Shown: piece by piece, positions 25,830 through 34,448 of the stretch
Position numbering within the stretch: the stretch's first letter is position 1
Layout of the letters: each line of letters begins with the position of its first letter
NCBI RefSeq assembly: GCF_021739025.1
Contig: NZ_JAKKOT010000003.1
Location: forward strand, 310,001 to 374,000
Direction: 5' to 3'
DNA length: 64,000 nt
Source of the DNA: Gordonia liuliyuniae
GTDB lineage: Bacteria > Actinomycetota > Actinomycetes > Mycobacteriales > Mycobacteriaceae
Translations under genes and position numbers: made by a program
The notes under the pieces: generated by a model
Seen by the model: the letters and a program-made list of their open reading frames with translations, nothing else
Told to the model about the DNA's origin: nothing
Databases searched by the model: none

Positions 25830-26585
25830 TCAGCGGGTCGTGTAGCCGCCATTGGCGAAGATCGTCTGGCCGGTGATCCACCAGCCGTCCGTTGCCAGGA
25901 AGCTGACGATCGGGGCGATGTCCTCGATCTGGGTCAGCTGGTTGCCCATGGCCTGCGACTTGTGGAACTCGACGCGCTCGGGCGTCTCCTGGCCGTAGAA
26001 GAATGGAGTGTCCATCGGGCCGGGGGCGATCGCCGTCACCGAGATGCCGCGCGGTGCATACTCTTTGGCTGCGGCCCGGGTGAAGTGTTCGACGGGGCTC
26101 TTTCCGCCCGCGTACGTCGAGTACCCGTCCGTGAAGGCGGCAAGCAGAGCGGTGACGATGGTGATGATCTTGCCGCCGTCGTGCAACGTGCGCCCGGCTT
26201 CCTTGATGAAGAAGTACGCGGACTTCGCGTTGATGTCGAACATGCCGTCGTACTCGGACTCGGTGGTCTCGGCGATCGGCTTGCGCAGCACTTTGCCGAC
26301 GGTGTTGACGGCGACGTCGAGTCCGCCCAGCGCGGCGACTGCGTCGTCGAAGACCCGAGCGACGGTGTCGGGGTCGGTCAGGTCACCGGTCAGTAGGACG
26401 CCGGTGCGACCGGCGGCCTGCACTGCTGCGAGGGTCGCTTCGGCTTCGGGCCGCGAGCCTTCGCTGTTGTAGTGGATGGCGACGTCGGCGCCGGCGGAGG
26501 CCGCTTGACGGCTGATGAGTCCGCCGAGGTTCTTTCCTCCGCCGGCGACGAGGATCTTGCGTCCCTCGAGTGGGTATACGGTCAT
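25830..26585 (-). CDS. Short-chain dehydrogenase/reductase
   Basis: A protein of 251 residues with a perfect AGGAGG five bases before the ATG. The N-terminal cofactor loop is AGGGKNLGGLISRQ, which departs from TGxxxGIG and resembles enoyl-reductase-like and plant-type SDRs. VNTVGKV replaces NNAG, the active site is YAGGKSPVEHF, and the end is GQTIFANGGYTTR. It is divergent from a TetR gene with a palindromic AT-rich gap between them, so it is probably repressed by that regulator. Substrate unknown. Confidence 0.8.
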   Translation of the reverse strand: MTVYPLEGRKILVAGGGKNLGGLISRQAASAGADVAIHYNSEGSRPEAEATLAAVQAAGRTGVLLTGDLTDPDTVARVFDDAVAALGGLDVAVNTVGKVLRKPIAETTESEYDGMFDINAKSAYFFIKEAGRTLHDGGKIITIVTALLAAFTDGYSTYAGGKSPVEHFTRAAAKEYAPRGISVTAIAPGPMDTPFFYGQETPERVEFHKSQAMGNQLTQIEDIAPIVSFLATDGWWITGQTIFANGGYTTR

Positions 26586-26594
26586 GGTGCCTCC

Positions 26595-26633
26595 TGTATA
26601 TCGTTGATATGTAGAACTATAGCGACGATACAT
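26595..26633. promoter_or_regulatory. Candidate TetR operator between divergent SDR and regulator genes
   Basis: The 63-bp gap is much richer in A+T than its surroundings. TGTATATCGTTG (26595-26606) and GCGACGATACAT (26622-26633) form an imperfect inverted repeat (one arm carries two extra bases). Both promoters must lie here, so binding would control both genes. Confidence 0.4.
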
Positions 26634-26648
26634 GATTAGTGTAGCGGT

Positions 26649-27338
26649 GTGCCAGAGGTAGCGAAGAGCGATACACGCGCGCAGTTGATGGAGGCTGCCG
26701 CGGAGTTGATTGCGGCCTCGCCCGGCGAGGACTTCTCCCTCCGGGACGTCTGCGACCGGGTCGGGGTGCGCATGCCGACGCTCTATCACTTCTTCGGCAG
26801 CAAGCAGGGATTGATCGACGCCGTCGTCGAGCACGGGTTCGAGTTGTATCTCGAGGCGAAGCGCGACCAGGAGTCCAGCGGAGATCCCATCGCGGACATC
26901 CGCGGCGGCTGGGACGCGCACGTCCGTTTCGGGCTGGAGAACCCCGGGTTCTACACGCTCATGTACGGCAAGGTGAGGCCTGGCTATTCGCCTGCGGCCC
27001 AAGCGAAGCCGACGATGCTGCTGATGAAGCTGACCGAACGGGCCGCGGCGGAGGGCAGGCTAGCGGTATCGCCTGAGCAGGCGGCGGCGCACATCCTGGC
27101 GGCGAACATCGGCGTGACCCTGCGCGGGATCATTCTCGCCGAGTCGGATCCGGAGCTGTCGGTAGCGATGCGGGAGGCGACGATTGCAGGCATTACCGGA
27201 GAAGGCGGCGGTAGTGCGTCGAGTGATGACGTCCGTCGAGTGGCCTCCCTCGCATCAGGGGTGCCGGAGGTGTTGGGGGAAGCCGAGACCGCCCTGCTGA
27301 GTCAATGGTTACGGCGGCTCGCCGATCACCTGGATTGA
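26649..27338 (+). CDS. TetR-family regulator
   Basis: A protein of 229 residues from GTG. The N-terminal HTH is TRAQLMEAAAELIAASPGEDFSLRDVCDRVG, with VRMPTLYHFFGSKQGLIDAVVEHG as recognition helix and its continuation. The effector-binding part contains HVRFGLENPGFYTLMYGK, found in a common actinobacterial TetR subgroup. The C-terminal 50 residues (EGGGSASSDDVRR...) are less conserved. It is divergent from the SDR at 25830-26585 and probably controls that gene and itself. It is not recognisably MftR, the regulator usually linked to mycofactocin genes. Confidence 0.8.
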   Translation: MPEVAKSDTRAQLMEAAAELIAASPGEDFSLRDVCDRVGVRMPTLYHFFGSKQGLIDAVVEHGFELYLEAKRDQESSGDPIADIRGGWDAHVRFGLENPGFYTLMYGKVRPGYSPAAQAKPTMLLMKLTERAAAEGRLAVSPEQAAAHILAANIGVTLRGIILAESDPELSVAMREATIAGITGEGGGSASSDDVRRVASLASGVPEVLGEAETALLSQWLRRLADHLD

Positions 27339-27343
27339 CCGAG

Positions 27344-27419
27344 TGACCTCAAGTTCCCCGCTCAGCGGCGGCATGCGCGCACAAGGCGATGTCGACGCTG
27401 AGCGGGGAACTTGAGGTCA
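27344..27419. terminator. Perfect 24-bp inverted repeat between convergent genes
   Basis: Bases 27344-27367 (starting TGACCTCAAGTTCCCCG) are exactly complementary to 27396-27419, with a 28-nt loop. The element begins 6 bp after the TetR stop and ends 12 bp before the racemase stop on the other strand. It can act as a two-way terminator; the perfect match is unusual for a plain terminator. Confidence 0.7.
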
Positions 27420-27431
27420 GCTAGGCGGAAG

Positions 27432-28547
27432 TCAGTCCTGCCAGAGCGCGGCGGGATCGGTGGCGGTGCGGGCGGGCGGCTCCGGCGTGACGGTTGCCGA
27501 GCGGGAGAAGCGGGGCGCCACCTGTGCCTGGGTCACGCCGTCGATGTCCACCAGGGTGCCGCGGGCGGCCAGATGGGGATCGTTCGGCGCTTCCTGCCAG
27601 TCCAGGATCGGCGAAGTGCACGCATCGGTGCCCTCGAAGATCGCGGCCCACTCGTCGCGCGTCTTCGTTCTGAACGCGTCGGTGAAGATCTGCTTCAGCT
27701 CGCCCCACTTGGCGACGTCGTTCTGGCCCGGAATCGCTTCCGGGTCCAAGCCGAGGCCGTTGAGCAGTTCCGCGTAGAACTGCGGTTCGATGGCACCGAC
27801 TGCCATCCATTTGCCGTCCGAACATTCGTAGACTTCGTAGTAGGGGGCACCCGTGTCGAGCAGATTGACCCCGCGTGCGTCCTGCCACAGGCCGGTGCCA
27901 CGGAACGCCCACATCATCTGGCCGAGTGCCGACGCGCCGTCGACCATCGCGGCGTCGATGACCTCGCCCTTGCCGGAGACGCTGCGCTCGACGAGCGCCG
28001 CGAGGACACCCATCACGAGGAACATCGAACCGCCGCCGAAGTCACCGACGAGGTTCAACGGCGGGGTCGGGCGCTCTTCCCTGCGCCCGATCGCGTGCAG
28101 CATGCCGGTCAGCGAGATGTAGTTCATGTCGTGTCCGGCGAGCTCGGAGCGCGGACCGTCCTGACCCCAGCCGGTCATCCGGCCGTAGATCAGCCTGTCG
28201 TTGACCTTCGCGAGATCGTCCGGACCGAATCCGAGACGCTCCATGACGCCCGGACGGAAGCCTTCGAGGACGACGTCGGCCTTCCCGACGAGGTTCAAGA
28301 TCGTCTCGCGGTCGGACGGGTTCTTCAAGTTCGCTTCGACGACGCGACGGCCGCGCAGCATGGCGTCGGCCTTGCGGTTCGGATCCGGCAGGTCGCCGGG
28401 GCGCTGGACGCGGATCACGTCGGCGCCGAGATCGGCGAGAAGCATCGCGGCGTGCGGTCCCGGGCCGATGCCCGCGAACTCGATGACACGGATGGAGGCC
28501 AGGGGGCCGGAACGGCCCGACGGGGCGCGATCGGTCGACGTAGACAT
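27432..28547 (-). CDS. Alpha-methylacyl-CoA racemase (CoA-transferase family III)
   Basis: A protein of 371 residues. Family III fold: [29 protein letters not shown] at the N-terminus, [34 protein letters not shown], then [22 protein letters not shown] with the catalytic His and [11 protein letters not shown] with the catalytic Asp of the racemase group. The enzyme inverts the 2-methyl centre of branched acyl-CoA esters, needed for beta-oxidation of sterol side chains and methyl-branched fatty acids. This fits the KstR-like box and mycofactocin SDR nearby. Its 5' end lies 150 bp from mftE on the opposite strand. Confidence 0.88.
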   Translation of the reverse strand: MSTSTDRAPSGRSGPLASIRVIEFAGIGPGPHAAMLLADLGADVIRVQRPGDLPDPNRKADAMLRGRRVVEANLKNPSDRETILNLVGKADVVLEGFRPGVMERLGFGPDDLAKVNDRLIYGRMTGWGQDGPRSELAGHDMNYISLTGMLHAIGRREERPTPPLNLVGDFGGGSMFLVMGVLAALVERSVSGKGEVIDAAMVDGASALGQMMWAFRGTGLWQDARGVNLLDTGAPYYEVYECSDGKWMAVGAIEPQFYAELLNGLGLDPEAIPGQNDVAKWGELKQIFTDAFRTKTRDEWAAIFEGTDACTSPILDWQEAPNDPHLAARGTLVDIDGVTQAQVAPRFSRSATVTPEPPARTATDPAALWQD

Positions 28548-28697
28548 GAGAATTCCTCTGCGAATCGGACGTGTGCTGAATCACCTACTCCGACTCAGCA
28601 TTACACACACCGCATCGGTGTATCAGCTGCGGGCTCGGCTATGGGGAAACGTCGACGGGCCTATGGCGACGGCGGACACGTCGGTAGGGTTACTGGA

Positions 28698-29408
28698 ATG
28701 ACCCCTGCGCTCGAATTGGGGGCCCGGGTGTGGAGCGACTTGATCGACAGAGATCTGACGATCGTCGTACCGGTCGGGGCCGTCGAACAGCATGGACCGC
28801 ATCTGCCCGTCGACACCGACGGTCGGATCGCCACCGACATCGCCCGCCACGCAGTCGAATCGGTGGCCGACGGCGACGTCCTCCTCGCGCCGGCCATCGC
28901 CTACGGCGCGTCCGGTGAACACGAGGGGTTCCCCGGGACGGTGTCGATCGGCGCAGACGTGCTCGAACGGCTGATCGTCGAGTACGGCCGGAGCGTGTGC
29001 CGATGGGCCGCCCGCGTCGTGTTCGTGAACGGGCACGGCGGCAATGCGCTCGCGCTGGCCGCAGCCGTCGCACTCCTCCGATACGAGGGACGCGACGCGG
29101 CGTGGTGGCCGTGCGCTTTCGCGGACGCCGACGCGCACGCAGGCGACACCGAGACGTCGCTGCTGCTGTCGATGAGCCCGGGCGCGGTGCGCGTCGACGC
29201 GGTCGAGGCCGGCGTCACGACGCCGGTCGCCCAGCTGATGGACGGGCTGCGTTCCGGCGGTGTCGCCGCGGTCAGCCCGAACGGGGTCCTCGGGGATCCG
29301 ACGTCCGCCGACGCTGCCCGCGGCGCGGCGATGCGCGCGGCGGGCGCGAGCGCACTCGCGACGTCATTGCAGGCGTGGACCGTGCGCGACGACGGGCGGC
29401 TCGCGTGA
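28698..29408 (+). CDS. mftE: Mycofactocin precursor peptide peptidase MftE (creatininase family)
   Basis: A protein of 236 residues. Creatininase-type metal ligands are visible: VPVGAVEQHGPHLPVDTD (Glu, His, Asp) and VNGHGGNALA (His), plus GASGEHEGFPGT. MftE cuts the modified MftA peptide to free the C-terminal Val-Tyr-derived core of mycofactocin. Assignment rests on the two genes that follow, MftF and MftG, with 4-bp overlap and 4-bp gap. TAGGGT lies seven bases before the ATG, so a leaderless mRNA is likely. The usual upstream partners mftA, mftB, mftC and mftD are absent here. Confidence 0.88.
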   Translation: MTPALELGARVWSDLIDRDLTIVVPVGAVEQHGPHLPVDTDGRIATDIARHAVESVADGDVLLAPAIAYGASGEHEGFPGTVSIGADVLERLIVEYGRSVCRWAARVVFVNGHGGNALALAAAVALLRYEGRDAAWWPCAFADADAHAGDTETSLLLSMSPGAVRVDAVEAGVTTPVAQLMDGLRSGGVAAVSPNGVLGDPTSADAARGAAMRAAGASALATSLQAWTVRDDGRLA

Positions 29409-30835
29409 ACGCAGGCACGGCAGGCCCGGCGACGACGTCGCTGCCCGCCGGATTCCAGGTGCAGATCGATCCGCGGTGCGCGCGCGGCGGAAACCTGCGC
29501 CACCTCGTCGGCGGTTCGCCGTTGCGGGTGATGAAACTGTCCGACCCGGCGTTGGGAATGACGTCGGGTGACGGCCGGATCGCAGTACACGACACCGGAA
29601 CGCAAATTCTCGCGCGCCGACTGCTCGATGCGGGCATCGCTCACCCGCGTCCCATGTCCGGCCCCGACGTCTCCGATGTGACCGTGGTGATTCCGGTGCA
29701 CGGCAACCAGGCCGGGATCGACCGCCTGCTCAGCGCGCTCGGCGACGTCGAAGTGATCGTCGTCGACGACGCCTCCGACGAGCCGATCCGTGTGCCTGCC
29801 GGAGTCCGGTCGATCAGATTCGACGACAATCAGGGGCCGGCCGCGGCCCGAAACGCGGGAACCGCAGCGGCCGACACCGAGTTCGTCGCGTTCCTCGACT
29901 CGGACACCGTCCCGGAGAGCGGGTGGCTGACGATGCTGCTCGGCCATTTCGCGGACCCCGCGGTCGCGATCGTCGCACCGCGGATCGTTGGTCTCGGCAT
30001 GGTCTGCAGCGGTGCGCAACAACCGGATTCGTCGGCCGTCGCCGAATACGCCAACCGCTTCTCCTCGCTCGACATGGGGCCGCGGGAAGCTCTCGTCGCT
30101 CCGGGCAGCCCCATCGCGTACGTGCCGAGCGCAGCGATGGTGATCCGCCGTGACGCATTCCTCGGCTTCGACGAGTCGCTGCGCGTCGCCGAGGACGTCG
30201 ACCTGTGCTGGCGGACCCACGAGCACGGCTGGCGAATCCGGTACGACCCCATTGCGTCGGTCGGCCATGACCATCGAGAGACGTTGCGCGCCATGCTGAA
30301 TCGGCGACGATTCTATGGGACGGGCGGTGCGGAGCTGGCGCTCCGGCACGGTGCGCTGGCTGCGCCGGTCGTCACGACGGTGCCGCTGGCCGCAGCGGTC
30401 ATCGGGTTGATGATGCGCAGCCGGTGGGGCGCGCTGGTCGCCGCAGTGATCCTCGCGTTCGTGTACCGGCGGACGCGCCGGCTGCTCGGCGACGTGCCAC
30501 GGGCACGGGCGATCGCCGCCCAGAACACGGCGCGCGCCGTCGGTTTCGGTCTGCTGCAGGCGTGCGCGGCGGTGCTGCGGCACTACTGGCCCGTGTCGTT
30601 GCTCGCGTTCGCGTGCAGCCGTCGCTTCCGTCGCTGGTTGCCGTGGGTCGCGGTTGCCGAAGCGGTCGCGATGTGGGTGCGCTGTCAACTCGTCGACCCG
30701 GAGGCTCCGGTGATGAGCCCACTGCACTACGCCGCTTACCGCCGTCTCGACGACCTCGCGTACGGGGCAGGGCTGTGGCAGGGTGCGCTGAAACGTCGCG
30801 ATGTCGGTGCGCTGCGCCCAGTGATCTCCCGGTGA
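29405..30835 (+). CDS. mftF: Mycofactocin glycosyltransferase MftF
   Basis: A protein of 476 residues, starting with GTG inside the mftE stop (GTGA). The N-terminal 85 residues (AGFQVQIDPRCARGGNLRHLVGGSPLRVMKL) are the extra domain typical of MftF. The family 2 glycosyltransferase domain follows: VTVVIPVHG, VIVVDDASD, NQGPAAARNAG, and the metal-binding FLDSDTVP. A later block is VAEDVDLCWRTHEHGWRI. The C-terminal third holds hydrophobic helices (TTVPLAAAVIGLMM, ALVAAVILAFVY), so it is membrane-associated. MftF adds beta-1,4-linked glucose units to mycofactocin. Confidence 0.88.
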   Translation: MNAGTAGPATTSLPAGFQVQIDPRCARGGNLRHLVGGSPLRVMKLSDPALGMTSGDGRIAVHDTGTQILARRLLDAGIAHPRPMSGPDVSDVTVVIPVHGNQAGIDRLLSALGDVEVIVVDDASDEPIRVPAGVRSIRFDDNQGPAAARNAGTAAADTEFVAFLDSDTVPESGWLTMLLGHFADPAVAIVAPRIVGLGMVCSGAQQPDSSAVAEYANRFSSLDMGPREALVAPGSPIAYVPSAAMVIRRDAFLGFDESLRVAEDVDLCWRTHEHGWRIRYDPIASVGHDHRETLRAMLNRRRFYGTGGAELALRHGALAAPVVTTVPLAAAVIGLMMRSRWGALVAAVILAFVYRRTRRLLGDVPRARAIAAQNTARAVGFGLLQACAAVLRHYWPVSLLAFACSRRFRRWLPWVAVAEAVAMWVRCQLVDPEAPVMSPLHYAAYRRLDDLAYGAGLWQGALKRRDVGALRPVISR

Positions 30836-30839
30836 CCCG

Positions 30840-32069
30840 GTGAGTCCCCACCCGGCGAGCGCCGACGTCGTGATCGTCGGGGCGGGGTCGGCCGGATGCG
30901 TGCTCGCCGAACGGCTGTCGCGAGACCCGTCGCGTGCAGTGACTGTGCTCGAACGCGGGCCCCGCGGACCGTTCGCGGCTCCGCTCGACCGTCTGCCCAT
31001 CGATTCGCCCGACCGGGCGACGCCGATCGTCGAACGCGGCGGCAGGCCGGTGGTGCGGGGCAGCGGGGTCGGCGGGTCGTCGGCGATCAACGGCGCCTAT
31101 TTCCTCCGCGGACACCGCGACGACTACCGGTCGTGGCCGTGGAGCGGTGACGAGGTCGACTCCGCGTTCGATGCCGCCGCCGCGTCGATGCGGGCGACCC
31201 CGTTCGCCGACGACGAACTCGGCGTGCTGGCGCGTACGTTCGAGGCCGCGTGCGGTGGGCCCGTGAACACCGGGCCGTGGCCGAGCGACGGGCTGAACCG
31301 GGTGTGGAGCAACCGCGTCGACGGCGCGCGGTGGACCGCCGGGCACGTTCTGTCTGCGGCGGCGGGCCGGCCCGGGTTGACGATCCGACCCGGTGTCGAC
31401 GTCGTCGCGTTGGAGACGTCCGGGGACGAGGTGGTCGGAGTCCGCGTGGCGACCGGGGAACTGATCGAGGCAGGCGAAGTGATCGTCTGCGCGGGCACGC
31501 TCGGCACCGCGCGACTCGTCGCACCGCTGGTCGGTCCGCTGCCTGTCCACGAGCACGCCGAACGGATCGTGCGATTCACGCCGCGGACGGCGCTGCGAGC
31601 TCCCGCATTGCTGCAGACTGTGCTGCACGTCGACGGGCTGGAGATCAGGGCGTACGGAGACGACTTCGCGGCGTTCACCTCGCTGGAGCCGACCGGGGCG
31701 CCGATCGGTGTCGCCGACATGGCGGGCACCTCGGGTGTCGTCGACGGCGAATCGATCGATCTGGGCGTGCCGGACGCGGCGTCGTCGGAGAGGATGTCGC
31801 GCGGTGTCCGGCGGGTGGTCGACATGCTCGAGGGCCGCACGTTCGCCGACCTCGTCGAACCGGGGTCGGTGCGGGTGGATCCGGTGATCGGCCTGTCCCA
31901 GCACGCGTGGGGATCGTTACCGGCAGGCGAGGCGACCGATGCCGACGGCCGTGTGCAGGGGTGGCGCGGTCTACGGGTGGTCGACGGCTCGATCCTGCCC
32001 GGCCCGCTGCACAGCGGGCCGCACGCGAGCATCGTCATGCTCGCCGTGCTGCTCGCTGCTCGAATCTGA
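30840..32069 (+). CDS. mftG: Mycofactocin-system GMC oxidoreductase MftG (short form)
   Basis: A protein of 409 residues from GTG, 4 bp after mftF. The FAD-binding motif is VVIVGAGSAGCVLAERLS at the N-terminus. GGSSAINGAYFLRG is the second GMC block, and the end LRVVDGSILPGPLHSGPHASIVMLA is the GMC C-terminal signature. MftG is thought to move electrons from reduced mycofactocin to the respiratory chain. The protein is shorter than MftG as I recall it (roughly 480 residues), the middle substrate domain being reduced. The N- and C-terminal ends look intact, so this is not a simple truncation. Confidence 0.82.
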   Translation: MSPHPASADVVIVGAGSAGCVLAERLSRDPSRAVTVLERGPRGPFAAPLDRLPIDSPDRATPIVERGGRPVVRGSGVGGSSAINGAYFLRGHRDDYRSWPWSGDEVDSAFDAAAASMRATPFADDELGVLARTFEAACGGPVNTGPWPSDGLNRVWSNRVDGARWTAGHVLSAAAGRPGLTIRPGVDVVALETSGDEVVGVRVATGELIEAGEVIVCAGTLGTARLVAPLVGPLPVHEHAERIVRFTPRTALRAPALLQTVLHVDGLEIRAYGDDFAAFTSLEPTGAPIGVADMAGTSGVVDGESIDLGVPDAASSERMSRGVRRVVDMLEGRTFADLVEPGSVRVDPVIGLSQHAWGSLPAGEATDADGRVQGWRGLRVVDGSILPGPLHSGPHASIVMLAVLLAARI

Positions 32070-32096
32070 TGTCGGTCGCTCGCGCGGAGACGACCG

Positions 32097-32768
32097 TCAG
32101 AACAGGGTCCGCCAGTAGTCCCAGAACTCGACGGCGCCCGCGGCGATCACCGCGGCGTACCAGACGGGCAGCAGGACGCCCATCCATTCACGGATCGACC
32201 GGCCGATCCTGTTGTCGGGCAGAGCGCGCGAGACGCTGAGCACCAGGATCAGCGGGGTAATGGCCCAAACCACCATGCAGTACGGGCAGAGAGCGCCGAT
32301 GCGGTAGATGCTCTGGAAGATCAGGTAGTGGACGAACACCCAGCCCAGGGCGGTGCCGATCGACAGCCCGATCCAGTACCAGCGGGGGAGCCGTACCCGG
32401 CCGATCGCGAGGACCGCGGTCACGATGACCACCGCGAACGCGGGGAGGCCGAGGATGGGGTTGGGGAACCCGAAGAAACGACCCTGCTCGGTGACCATGA
32501 CCGATCCGCACGAGATGATCGGGTTGAAGTTGCACGAGAGGCTGGCTTCGGGGTTGATCAGCAGTTCGATGCGTTCGATCGTGAGCATCGCGGCCGCGGT
32601 CAGTCCGAGGATGCCAGTGATCAGGAGCACCCACGCCGCGATCGGGGACGTCGCGCGCGGCTCGGTCAGCGCACGACCGGTCCATTCGTCGCCGGACGCG
32701 GCGACAGGTTCGGTCGCCGGACCGGGGCCGTCTGGCTCGGGTGCGTCGGCGACGTCCTGCTCGGTCAT
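32097..32768 (-). CDS. Vitamin K epoxide reductase (VKOR) homologue
   Basis: A protein of 223 residues with a 40-residue disordered, acidic N-terminus and five hydrophobic helices. The first redox pair lies in LSCNFNPIISCGSVM and the second is the CPYC of GALCPYCMVVW. Bacterial VKOR re-oxidises DsbA-type proteins and passes electrons to menaquinone. The DsbA-like gene just upstream (6 bp gap, same strand) is its obvious partner. This is the last gene of the four-gene minus-strand operon. Confidence 0.9.
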   Translation of the reverse strand: MTEQDVADAPEPDGPGPATEPVAASGDEWTGRALTEPRATSPIAAWVLLITGILGLTAAAMLTIERIELLINPEASLSCNFNPIISCGSVMVTEQGRFFGFPNPILGLPAFAVVIVTAVLAIGRVRLPRWYWIGLSIGTALGWVFVHYLIFQSIYRIGALCPYCMVVWAITPLILVLSVSRALPDNRIGRSIREWMGVLLPVWYAAVIAAGAVEFWDYWRTLF

Positions 32769-32774
32769 CGTCGG

Positions 32775-33521
32775 CTACTTCGCGGCGCCGTTGACGGCGT
32801 CCGTGAGCTGCTGGGTCGACATGTTCATCGCGTCGATGGTCTCGCCGTTGAGGCGGACCCACGGAGTGCCCTGGAAGCCGGAGTCCTGCATGGTGCTGGA
32901 GCTCTGGTCGGACAGCCAGTCGCCGAACTGGTCGTCCTTGATGCATTGGGAGACGCCGGTCGCGCCCGCTTCCTCGGCGAACTTACGCAGCTGGTCGTCG
33001 CTCGGGCCGGGGCCGCCCTCCTGCTGCTGGTTCGCGAAGAGGAGGTTGTGGAACTTGAGCCAGACCGACATGTCGCCGGTCTTGCCGGTCGCTTCGGCGA
33101 CGCACATCGACGCGTTGGACGTGTTCGCCGAGAACTCGGTCTGGCCGCCGCGATCGAGGAAGATGATCGGCTTGTAATCGACCGCGACGTTCGGGTTCTT
33201 CGCGAGCTCCTGGAGCGTCGCGCCGTGCCTGGTCTCGAACGCCTGGCAGGCGGGGCACTGGAAGTCTTCGACGAGCGACACCACGGCCTTGGGCTCGGTG
33301 CCCTTCGGCGCGGCCGACACCCGGATGAAGCCGTCCTCGGTGACGACGGTCGGGGTGGCGGAGGCGCCGGTGCTCGAGTCCTCGCTGTTGCTGTTCACCG
33401 CCCAGACCGCGATGCCTGCGGCTACTGCGATCAGCACCCCGGCCGCCCCGATCTTGAATATGAGGGAGCGGCGGCGTTCTGCCTGTCGCGGGTCGACGAC
33501 GGTTCGACGATTCTGGGTCAC
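32775..33521 (-). CDS. DsbA-family thiol-disulfide protein (membrane-anchored)
   Basis: A protein of 248 residues. A signal anchor spans residues about 19-42 (SLIFKIGAAGVLIAVAAGIAVWAV) and a Ser/Thr linker follows. The thioredoxin-like DsbA domain has active site FQCPACQAFE (CPAC). Near the C-terminus come DSGFQGTPWVRLNGE, with the cis-proline of the fold in GTPW, and a second Cys (VSQCIKD). It should introduce disulfides into secreted proteins and be recharged by the VKOR homologue directly downstream. Confidence 0.88.
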   Translation of the reverse strand: MTQNRRTVVDPRQAERRRSLIFKIGAAGVLIAVAAGIAVWAVNSNSEDSSTGASATPTVVTEDGFIRVSAAPKGTEPKAVVSLVEDFQCPACQAFETRHGATLQELAKNPNVAVDYKPIIFLDRGGQTEFSANTSNASMCVAEATGKTGDMSVWLKFHNLLFANQQQEGGPGPSDDQLRKFAEEAGATGVSQCIKDDQFGDWLSDQSSSTMQDSGFQGTPWVRLNGETIDAMNMSTQQLTDAVNGAAK

Positions 33522-33680
33522 AGTTCATCCTTCGCAGGTGGTGCCGCGCCGGGCTCGACGACCGTTAGGTGCGCGACGAAGCGTACTCGGGTGCAAGAGT
33601 ACTGGTTTCACCCTGAGAGATGCATGACAGACACCTCGGAGCATCCAGCCTGTCCGGGTCGTCCGACCCCGGTCGGTCGA

Positions 33681-34439
33681 TCAGCGTCGAGCGGCGTCGA
33701 CCGCGGCTTTCAGCTCCGACGCCGATCGTGCCGTGACCTTCTCGCCGTTCACCAGGACGGTCGGAGTGCCTTCGAAATCGGAGTCGTTGGTCACGGCGTC
33801 GGTCGTGGCGGCCACGTCGTCGCGGTACTGGCCGCTGGTGATGCAATCGGCGACGTCGGGTACATCGGCCTCGGCGGCGATGGCGATGATCTCGTCGTCG
33901 TCGAGGCCCGGGCCGCCCTCGTCGGGCTGCCGTTCGAACATCGTGTGCTGGAATCCCCGCCACCGCGCCTGACTCGTGACCGAGCCGTCGCCCGCATGCC
34001 ACACGCAGTACGACGCGTTGGCTGCGCGCGACGAGTAGCGGTCGGGGGAGACGCGGTCCAGGAAGGAGATGATCTGGTAGTCGATCGCGATCTCCGGGTC
34101 GGCCGCGTAACCGTCGAGGGTCGTTCCGGTCAGGCTCTCGAACTGTTGGCACGCCGGGCAGGCGAGGTCTTCGATGATGGTGACCACGACTTTCGGCTGA
34201 CCGGCCGCGGCGGTGACGCGGAACGCCCCGCCTGCCATCACGGGCGCCCCGGTGGACGGTGTGCTCGACGCTGAGGTGTCGGCGGAGGTGTCAGCGGACG
34301 GGGTCGAACCGTCGGACACCGGCGTGCCGTCTGTTCCGCAGGCTCCGACGAGGAGGGCTCCGGCGGCGACGATGCAGCCGAACGCGGCCGCGCGGACCGT
34401 TTGCGAGGGGACGAGACGGTGACGGCCGAGTGCATTCAT
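33681..34439 (-). CDS. DsbA-like lipoprotein
   Basis: A protein of 252 residues. The signal peptide ends in the lipobox LLVGAC (about residues 29-34). A Ser/Thr/Asp-rich linker follows, then a DsbA domain with CPACQQFESL, an extra Cys in YCVWHAGDG and in VADCITSGQY, and the cis-proline motif FEGTPTVLVNGEK. It is a paralogue of the next gene in the operon; having two differently anchored DsbA proteins beside one VKOR suggests division of labour. A 159-bp gap with no recognised element separates it from the second dsbA gene, so an internal promoter is possible. Confidence 0.85.
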   Translation of the reverse strand: MNALGRHRLVPSQTVRAAAFGCIVAAGALLVGACGTDGTPVSDGSTPSADTSADTSASSTPSTGAPVMAGGAFRVTAAAGQPKVVVTIIEDLACPACQQFESLTGTTLDGYAADPEIAIDYQIISFLDRVSPDRYSSRAANASYCVWHAGDGSVTSQARWRGFQHTMFERQPDEGGPGLDDDEIIAIAAEADVPDVADCITSGQYRDDVAATTDAVTNDSDFEGTPTVLVNGEKVTARSASELKAAVDAARR

Positions 34440-34448
34440 GCGCTCATC

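Noticed and set aside
28548..28697. A hidden mftA peptide gene before mftE
   Set aside because: None of the frames in this gap encodes the conserved IDGMCGVY end.
33522..33680. CTCTCAGGGTGAAACC on the minus strand, reminiscent of a glycine or TPP riboswitch core
   Set aside because: The remaining conserved segments of either riboswitch are missing, and the gene downstream is a DsbA protein.
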